From NCBI GenBank assembly GCA_020726265.1, contig DYSZ01000006.1, positions 1 to 49,475 on the forward strand: a stretch of 49,475 nt of DNA, in the 5' to 3' direction. Below the pieces are notes generated by a model. The model ran no database searches. It was not told where the DNA came from and saw only the letters and a program-made list of their open reading frames with translations. Within the stretch, counting starts at the first letter, position 1. Each line of letters begins with the position of its first letter. The position numbers and the translations under genes are program-made. The DNA comes from Draconibacterium orientale (GTDB lineage Bacteria > Bacteroidota > Bacteroidia > Bacteroidales > Prolixibacteraceae). Shown in pieces: positions 44,485 to 49,475 of this stretch.

Positions 44485-45726
44485 ATGGAATTAAGGCGGG
44501 TAGTAATAACCGGCGTAGGAACTATTAACCCACTTGGGAATTCGGTTACCGAGTATTGGGAAAACCTGAAGAACGGGGTTAGTGGAGCCGGACTGATAAC
44601 AAGATTCGACGCTTCAAAACACAAAACACAATTTGCGTGCGAGGTAAAGAATTTTGATCCAAGCCTTTACATGGATCGCAAAGAAGTACGAAAACACGAT
44701 CTGTACACACAGTTCGCATTTGTAAGTACCGAACAAGCTATTCAGGATTGTGGTTTAAACTGGGAAAATGTTGATCACGACAGGGTTGGCGTTATCTGGG
44801 GGGCAGGAATTGGCGGGCTTCAAACCTTTTTTGAAGAAGTGAGGTCATTCAACGAAGAAAATCCCAGGTTTTCGCCTTTTTTCATCCCTAAAATGATTGC
44901 CAATATTGCAGGTGGATTAATATCCATTAAATATGGGTTCAGAGGACCAAACTTCACAACAGTAAGCGCTTGTGCATCAGCATCTCATGCAATGATTGAA
45001 GCTTTCAATATGATTCGCCTTGGAAAAGCCGATATCATGATAACAGGCGGATCGGAAGCAGGAGTGAATGAAGCAGGAATGGCTGGATTTAATTCAATGA
45101 GAGCTATTTCCACCAGAAATGATGATCCGAAAACTGCTTCACGTCCGTTCGATCCCGACCGGGATGGTTTTGTCATGGGAGAGGGTTCGTCGGCATTTGT
45201 TTTCGAAGAGTATGAAAGTGCTGTGAAAAGAGGAGCAAAAATTTACGCAGAAATGGCTGGTGGCGGTATGTCAGCTGATGCATTCCACATGACAGCCCCT
45301 GATCCTGAGGGAAAAGGAGCAAACCTCGTGATGAAATGGGCGCTCGAAGATGCCGGAATCAAACCAGAAGATGTGGACTACATTAACGTACATGGCACTT
45401 CAACGCCTTTGGGTGATATTGCTGAACCAAAAGCAATCATTAAAACATTTGGCGAACATGCTTATAAAGTAAGCATCAGTTCAACAAAATCGATGACAGG
45501 GCATTTGCTGGGTGCAGCTGGTGCTGTTGAAGGCCTCGCATGCATTCTGGCTATGCAGAACAACATTGTTCCACCAACGATTAACCATTTTACCGACGAT
45601 CCGGAAATTGACAACAACCTTGATTTCACTTTCAATGTTGCCAAAGAAAGAGAAATTAAAATTGCTATCAGCAATACTTTTGGGTTTGGAGGTCACAATG
45701 CTACTTTGGTTTTTAAAAAGCTTTAA
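44485..45726 (+). CDS. fabF: Beta-ketoacyl-ACP synthase II
   Basis: 413 residues, full length. Performs the elongating Claisen condensation of malonyl-ACP with acyl-ACP. The N-terminus is RRVVITGVGTINPLGNSV. The active-site Cys is in NFTTVSACASASHAMIEAF (about residue 163). The two catalytic His are in INVHGTSTPLGD and STKSMTGHLLGAAGAVEGLA. The glycine-rich end NTFGFGGHNATLVFKKL is typical. It follows acpP by 22 bp and precedes rnc by 6 bp. A stable hairpin immediately downstream lies inside the rnc reading frame. Confidence 0.98.
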   Translation: MELRRVVITGVGTINPLGNSVTEYWENLKNGVSGAGLITRFDASKHKTQFACEVKNFDPSLYMDRKEVRKHDLYTQFAFVSTEQAIQDCGLNWENVDHDRVGVIWGAGIGGLQTFFEEVRSFNEENPRFSPFFIPKMIANIAGGLISIKYGFRGPNFTTVSACASASHAMIEAFNMIRLGKADIMITGGSEAGVNEAGMAGFNSMRAISTRNDDPKTASRPFDPDRDGFVMGEGSSAFVFEEYESAVKRGAKIYAEMAGGGMSADAFHMTAPDPEGKGANLVMKWALEDAGIKPEDVDYINVHGTSTPLGDIAEPKAIIKTFGEHAYKVSISSTKSMTGHLLGAAGAVEGLACILAMQNNIVPPTINHFTDDPEIDNNLDFTFNVAKEREIKIAISNTFGFGGHNATLVFKKL

Positions 45727-45732
45727 GAATCT

Positions 45733-46473
45733 GTGGTTAGAAGAATAGTACAACGAATAAAACTCTTTTCGTCATCCCGAAAAGAGTTTTATTTGTTTTT
45801 AAAAGATCTTATCGGATTTTATCCCCAAAATCTGAAATTATATGATCTCGCCTTCATTCATAAATCGGCATCAACAACCGATTCGCGTGGAAATTTTGTA
45901 AACAACGAACGCCTCGAGTTTTTGGGTGATGCCATTTTGAGCGCCGTTATTGCCGATTTTCTGTACAACCGCTTCCCGCAGGAAGATGAGGGTTTTCTTA
46001 CAAAAACACGCTCGAAGCTGGTTAATCGTTCGTTCCTTACAAAGCTCACCTATGATATGGGACTTAATGTTTACATCGATTCGAACACCACAAAAAACAT
46101 CGATAACAGTCATATTTATGGCGATGCGCTTGAAGCCCTGATTGGTGCAATTTATGTGGATAAAGATTACCATGCAGCCAAGTATTTTATTACAAAACGT
46201 ATTCTTTCGAAATTTGTAAATCTGGCTGAAATTGAACAAAACGATCTCAACTACAAAAGTCGTCTGATTGAATGGAGCCAGAAAACAAAAAAAGAGCTTG
46301 AATTTGAAACAACTGAGGAAATCAACGGAAAAACACGTCAGCCCAAATTTACAGCAATTGTAAAAATCGATAATAAAAAAACCGGGGTTGGTACCGGAGC
46401 CTCAAAAAAAGAGGCGCACCAAAACGCTGCACGGCAGGCGCTCGAAAAACTGGAAGAAACGAATATTGAATAA
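45733..46473 (+). CDS. rnc: Ribonuclease III
   Basis: 246 residues from a GTG at 45733, 6 bp after fabF. No ATG is available before the conserved region, and the N-terminal part KEFYLFLKDLIGFYPQNLKL resembles other Bacteroidota RNase III, so the GTG start is likely. The catalytic signature is NNERLEFLGDAILSAVIADF (about 58-77), with the second acidic cluster in DALEALIGAIYVDKDY. The double-stranded RNA-binding domain is C-terminal (PKFTAIVKIDNKKTGVGTGA, SKKEAHQNAARQALEKL). The enzyme cuts double-stranded RNA, including rRNA precursors. A long perfect stem covers codons 8-21 of its own message. Confidence 0.95.
   Translation: MVRRIVQRIKLFSSSRKEFYLFLKDLIGFYPQNLKLYDLAFIHKSASTTDSRGNFVNNERLEFLGDAILSAVIADFLYNRFPQEDEGFLTKTRSKLVNRSFLTKLTYDMGLNVYIDSNTTKNIDNSHIYGDALEALIGAIYVDKDYHAAKYFITKRILSKFVNLAEIEQNDLNYKSRLIEWSQKTKKELEFETTEEINGKTRQPKFTAIVKIDNKKTGVGTGASKKEAHQNAARQALEKLEETNIE
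45756..45800 (+). promoter_or_regulatory. 16-bp perfect stem-loop with T-run at the 5' end of rnc
   Basis: AATAAAACTCTTTTCG (45756-45771) pairs perfectly with 45778-45793, leaving the loop TCATCC. TGTTTTT follows. It lies 30 bp past fabF and inside the rnc coding region. It could be an intrinsic terminator or attenuator of acpP-fabF, or an RNase III cleavage site for autoregulation. Confidence 0.7.
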
Positions 46474-46526
46474 TTCAGGTTTATTTGATTCACCTTTCTA
46501 TTTTTACGCCGGTTTATACATGCTAA

Positions 46527-47219
46527 ATGAATAATTACTTCATCATTGCCTTGGGCTTTGCAGCCCAGTTTCTGTTTTTTGCCCGCACCATTGTTCAGTG
46601 GTTCAAATCGGAACAGGCGGGCAAGGTAACTTCTCCGGTTATTTTCTGGCAAATCAGTTTGCTGGCTTCTGTAATTATGCTCACCTACGGAATTCTGAGA
46701 AACGATTTCTCCATTGTCTTAGGGCAATTCCTCGTTTACGCTGTTTACATCCGCAATCTTCAGCTTAAAAATGCATGGAAGAGCCTGAACTTTTTTATCC
46801 GCTTTTTTGTGATAGCGATTCCGCCAATTTATATTGGCTGGCTGGTATTTGGCACCACTTACAATTTCAGTTCAATATTAAAAAATGAAGATGTTCCGCT
46901 GTATCTGCTCATTTGGGGAACTGCTGGTCAGCTTATTTTTACTTCGCGCTTTTTGTACCAGTGGATTTATTCTGAATACAAAAATGATTCTGTTTTACCT
47001 CTTGGTTTCTGGGTTATCAGTACCATCGGTTCGCTGATGATTTTTATCTATTCCATTCCTCGGATGGACCCGGTTTTGTTTGCAGCTCACAGCCTCGGTT
47101 TTTTTATGTACACCCGCAACATTCTGCTTTATTATGGGCGAAAAGGATTGTTTTCCAGGCTGGAAAAGATTCCGTTTTTCAGCAAGCTTTTCAACAATGT
47201 TTCTGATAAAATTAAGTAA
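46527..47219 (+). CDS. Membrane protein with two LAB_N (lipid A biosynthesis N-terminal) domains
   Basis: 230 residues, mostly hydrophobic. Two homologous halves are visible. The first has ALGFAAQFLFFARTIVQWFK, SPVIFWQISLLASVIMLTYG and VYAVYIRNLQL. The second has WGTAGQLIFTSRFLYQWIYS, LPLGFWVISTIGSLMIFIYS and GFFMYTRNILLYY. Each half is a LAB_N unit of three helices with the Gln, Phe/Trp and Arg-Asn marks. Single LAB_N domains are found at the N-terminus of, or next to, lipid A and glycosyltransferase enzymes; the exact job is unknown. The duplicated form resembles SWEET/PQ-loop-type permeases. It lies 53 bp after rnc. Confidence 0.85.
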   Translation: MNNYFIIALGFAAQFLFFARTIVQWFKSEQAGKVTSPVIFWQISLLASVIMLTYGILRNDFSIVLGQFLVYAVYIRNLQLKNAWKSLNFFIRFFVIAIPPIYIGWLVFGTTYNFSSILKNEDVPLYLLIWGTAGQLIFTSRFLYQWIYSEYKNDSVLPLGFWVISTIGSLMIFIYSIPRMDPVLFAAHSLGFFMYTRNILLYYGRKGLFSRLEKIPFFSKLFNNVSDKIK

Positions 47220-47245
47220 TTGTTGAATCTACTATGATTCTGATA

Positions 47246-47944
47246 TTATGGAAGTTCTGTAATTTTAATATTCCTGAAATGAATTTCAGCTCCCTCTGAT
47301 TCCAGACAGAAGTAGCCTTTCTTTTGTGACGATTGACTAATGCCATTGACAAACTTTCCGTTTACTGAAAGTTTGATGGTTCCATCAACGCAAACCACAT
47401 CGTAAATATTCCACTCTCCCTTGGCCAGACATCGGTTCTCTACCGATTTGCTGCGTTCTCCCCGGGGATTGTCAGGAATGATTTTCACCCCTCCCACCCC
47501 GAAAACTTCTCCATGTACATACGCAATCGGAGGTTTTTCTCCATTTCTGACATTCAGGTTAACCCAATCCAGTTCCAACATCTGAACCTCAACACCATCG
47601 GGCAAACGATTTTCGCCGGGTTTTGCCTGGCTCCACACAAAAGTTCCTGAGTTTCCGCCGGCTTCCATGTGTTTCCATTCAATATGAAGGATAAAATTTT
47701 CATACTGTTTTTCACTTCTAATCACGCCGACTGGAAGACCTTTGCATACTAATTCTTTTCCCTTCAAAATCCAGGTGCTATCTTCGGTATTCACCTGAAT
47801 CCACTGAACGGGTTGCCCTTTTATTTTTTGTCCTGAAGTAATTTTTTCAAAACTAAGTTCTTCCCCAAATTTAAAAAGTGGTTCCTGGGCATTTGCAACG
47901 CTTGTAACCAAAACCATTAATATTATTAGTAATAACCATTTCAT
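47246..47944 (-). CDS. DUF1080 family protein (3-keto-disaccharide hydrolase-like)
   Basis: 232 residues from the ATG at 47944, which gives the signal peptide [20 protein letters not shown]; the longer frame to 47989 only adds an unlikely N-terminus. The rest is a concanavalin-like jelly roll typical of DUF1080: the strand [40 protein letters not shown], the [20 protein letters not shown] block and a final [19 protein letters not shown]. Members of this family hydrolyse 3-keto-glycosides in the periplasm. The upstream gene, a Gfo/Idh/MocA oxidoreductase, fits a pathway that oxidises sugars at C3 before cleavage. Confidence 0.88.
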   Translation of the reverse strand: MKWLLLIILMVLVTSVANAQEPLFKFGEELSFEKITSGQKIKGQPVQWIQVNTEDSTWILKGKELVCKGLPVGVIRSEKQYENFILHIEWKHMEAGGNSGTFVWSQAKPGENRLPDGVEVQMLELDWVNLNVRNGEKPPIAYVHGEVFGVGGVKIIPDNPRGERSKSVENRCLAKGEWNIYDVVCVDGTIKLSVNGKFVNGISQSSQKKGYFCLESEGAEIHFRNIKITELP

Positions 47945-47981
47945 TGTAGATATATTTGAATTTGATATTTCATTATCAAGG

Positions 47982-48007
47982 AAAGACACACGGCAGCGCG
48001 TCTCTAC
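47982..48007 (-). repeat. GTAGAGACG-type repeat that supplies a stop codon
   Basis: On the minus strand this reads GTAGAGACGCGCTGCCGTGT and a few further bases. AGACGCGC and GTGTGTCT can pair with two G-U pairs. GTAGAGACGC hairpins are, as I recall, widespread intergenic repeats in Bacteroidota and other bacteria. Its TAG at 48004-48006 is the stop of the oxidoreductase gene. Confidence 0.5.
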
Positions 48008-49356
48008 ATTGACTTATTTTCCTCGCCAACAACAGGAACCTCTTCTTTGATTCCTTCAACCGGACCAAATGCATAGGTTTTTGGTCTCAGATAAAGGTCA
48101 GAATTCATCAGCTCCTCCCAGGTAATTTCTTTTCCTGTGTATGCAGCCATTCGCCCCATAATTGTAACAAGCGTTGAATTCACCTGCGCTTCGGCATCAT
48201 TAACCGGCACTCCGGTTCTGATTGCTGTAACCAGGTTAATATGTTCCTGCACAAATGGGGTGGTTACTTTCCAGGGCGATGTGGTGTCGGTTTCGTCGGG
48301 CATCGGGTATTTCCATATCTCATTGCCTTTCCAGTCGTAAATTACACCGGCAGCATTGGCGTAACCACTTGTTCCGTTTATTTGCTCCACTTTTTTATTT
48401 GAACAGCCATTAATTTGCCTTGTCGCACAATGTGCGCGAACTCCATTCGAATATACATATTCGATACTGAAAAAATCATACTGGTCGCCTGTAACCCTTC
48501 GCTGGCGTCCACCCCAACCAATTGCCGACACCGGATTTTGCCCCATGTGCCAGTTCATCACATCAATCTCATGAATAAACTGTTCGGTAATATGGTCACC
48601 CGAAAGCCAGCAGAAATTTACCCAGTTGCGAATCATATATTCCATGTCGGTCCATTGTGGTTGTCGGTTTCTGTACCAAAGCGCGCCACCGTTGCGAATT
48701 ATATTTGCACCCGTAATTTCTCCAATTATGCCGTTGGCGACCTGTCGCCATGTTTCCATATAATCTTTCTGAACCCGGCGGATTGTGCCGCTAACCATAC
48801 ACAGTCCGGCAGCTTCAGCTTTTTTTGCCGATGCCAGAACTGAACGGGCGCCAACCGGATCAACGGCTATTGGTTTTTCCATAAAAATATGTTTGCGGGC
48901 ATTTACCGCCGCTTCAACATGTAACGGCCTGAAATGCGGCGGAGTGCAAAGCAAAACAATATCAACCCCTGAGTCAATCACCTTCTGGTAACTGTCGAAA
49001 CCCACAAAGCAGTTTTCATCGGCAACCTCAACTCCTTTTTGTGTTTTCAGTTCTGCACGGCAATTGTCAATTTTATCCTGAAATACATCGCCCAACGCGG
49101 TTATTTGCAGGTTGAGCCCGGCATCCAAAAAATTAATGGCAGCGCCGGTTCCACGGCCTCCGCAACCAATCAAACCGGCTTTCAAAACCGGCCCGTCAGG
49201 CGCTTTGTCCAAAAGTTCAGGTAATAATATCTCGGCTTTCTTATCCCCGGCATTTGTACAGCCTGTTAAAATCCCAATGGTTCCCAGAGTTCCGAGGGTG
49301 GTTTTTGCAATAAAATTCCGACGGTCGATTCCTGGTTTGATTTTCATTTTATTCAT
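48004..49356 (-). CDS. Gfo/Idh/MocA-family oxidoreductase with twin-arginine signal
   Basis: 450 residues. The start at 49356 (an alternative ATG is at 49347) gives [20 protein letters not shown], a twin-arginine signal, followed by a lipobox-like ILTGC. The Rossmann domain shows [20 protein letters not shown], then [20 protein letters not shown] and the EKP motif in [18 protein letters not shown]. The substrate side has [11 protein letters not shown]. Export by Tat suits an enzyme that folds with bound NAD(P) in the cytoplasm. It is probably co-transcribed with the DUF1080 gene downstream and may make or reduce 3-keto sugars. The substrate cannot be read. The last codons EENKSM run into a repeat that supplies the stop. 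Confidence 0.92.
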   Translation of the reverse strand: MNKMKIKPGIDRRNFIAKTTLGTLGTIGILTGCTNAGDKKAEILLPELLDKAPDGPVLKAGLIGCGGRGTGAAINFLDAGLNLQITALGDVFQDKIDNCRAELKTQKGVEVADENCFVGFDSYQKVIDSGVDIVLLCTPPHFRPLHVEAAVNARKHIFMEKPIAVDPVGARSVLASAKKAEAAGLCMVSGTIRRVQKDYMETWRQVANGIIGEITGANIIRNGGALWYRNRQPQWTDMEYMIRNWVNFCWLSGDHITEQFIHEIDVMNWHMGQNPVSAIGWGGRQRRVTGDQYDFFSIEYVYSNGVRAHCATRQINGCSNKKVEQINGTSGYANAAGVIYDWKGNEIWKYPMPDETDTTSPWKVTTPFVQEHINLVTAIRTGVPVNDAEAQVNSTLVTIMGRMAAYTGKEITWEELMNSDLYLRPKTYAFGPVEGIKEEVPVVGEENKSM

Positions 49357-49475
49357 CTTTTGCTGGTTTACTGTTGACTTGCTAATCTACCAAATTTCGT
49401 TGTTTTTCGCAATTCAACTGGTTATTTTTCCGGTCAATATCAAAAGTCAAAAAATCTTTAAACGCGACACATTTA

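Overview
The window looks like chromosomal DNA from a Bacteroidota, probably class Bacteroidia near the Marinilabiliales/Prolixibacteraceae; the family-level placement is inference. Direct support is: two complete SusC/SusD pairs, four proteins ending in type IX secretion (T9SS) sorting domains, promoter -7 boxes of the TAnnTTTG type, no Shine-Dalgarno pattern, and typical gene neighbourhoods (sigma-54 activator-lptE-TPR-secG; purN divergent from acpP-fabF-rnc; an RprX/RprY-like pair).

Layout. (1) 1-5.2 kb, housekeeping: partial groEL and groES on the minus strand, then a minus-strand operon (sigma-54 activator, lptE, TPR protein, secG), with divergent kdsB. (2) 5.2-11.3 kb, plus-strand envelope genes: a very small T9SS-tailed protein, a beta-propeller/phosphoesterase lipoprotein, and a GH5 glycosidase with two CBM6-like modules. 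(3) 11.4-11.8 kb: a 5'-truncated PD40 gene remnant. (4) 11.87-25.13 kb: a six-gene plus-strand operon ordered FAS1 lipoprotein, SusC, SusD, FAS1 lipoprotein, SusC, SusD, closed by two hairpins. It contains no glycosidase and no regulator. (5) 25.5-33.7 kb: a non-catalytic protein built from repeated binding modules (minus), divergent from a CotH/lamin-tail protein and a glycerate kinase (plus). The 0.7 kb between them holds a 16-bp palindrome and other repeats. (6) 33.7-38.8 kb, minus strand: SIMPL protein, ribokinase family kinase, GRP/RhaT-like sugar permease, deoxyribose-phosphate aldolase and serine hydrolase. This looks like a (deoxy)ribose catabolic cluster, but the permease has an in-frame amber codon. 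GC-rich REP-like hairpins sit at its gene junctions. (7) 39.2-47.2 kb: lepA, a two-component pair, purN, acpP-fabF-rnc and a double LAB_N membrane protein. (8) 47.2-49.4 kb: a DUF1080 hydrolase and a Gfo/Idh/MocA oxidoreductase, probably acting together on 3-keto sugars.

The most interesting signals are: the FAS1-SusCD-FAS1-SusCD operon; the premature stop in the sugar permease; a sigma-54-like promoter with three TGACAG repeats upstream of groES, next to a sigma-54 activator gene; a 16-bp perfect stem inside the start of the RNase III gene; and the orphan leader, hairpin and mini-ORF upstream of lepA. I saw no tRNA, rRNA, CRISPR array or intact insertion sequence. Nothing was searched against a database; all family names come from reading the sequence.
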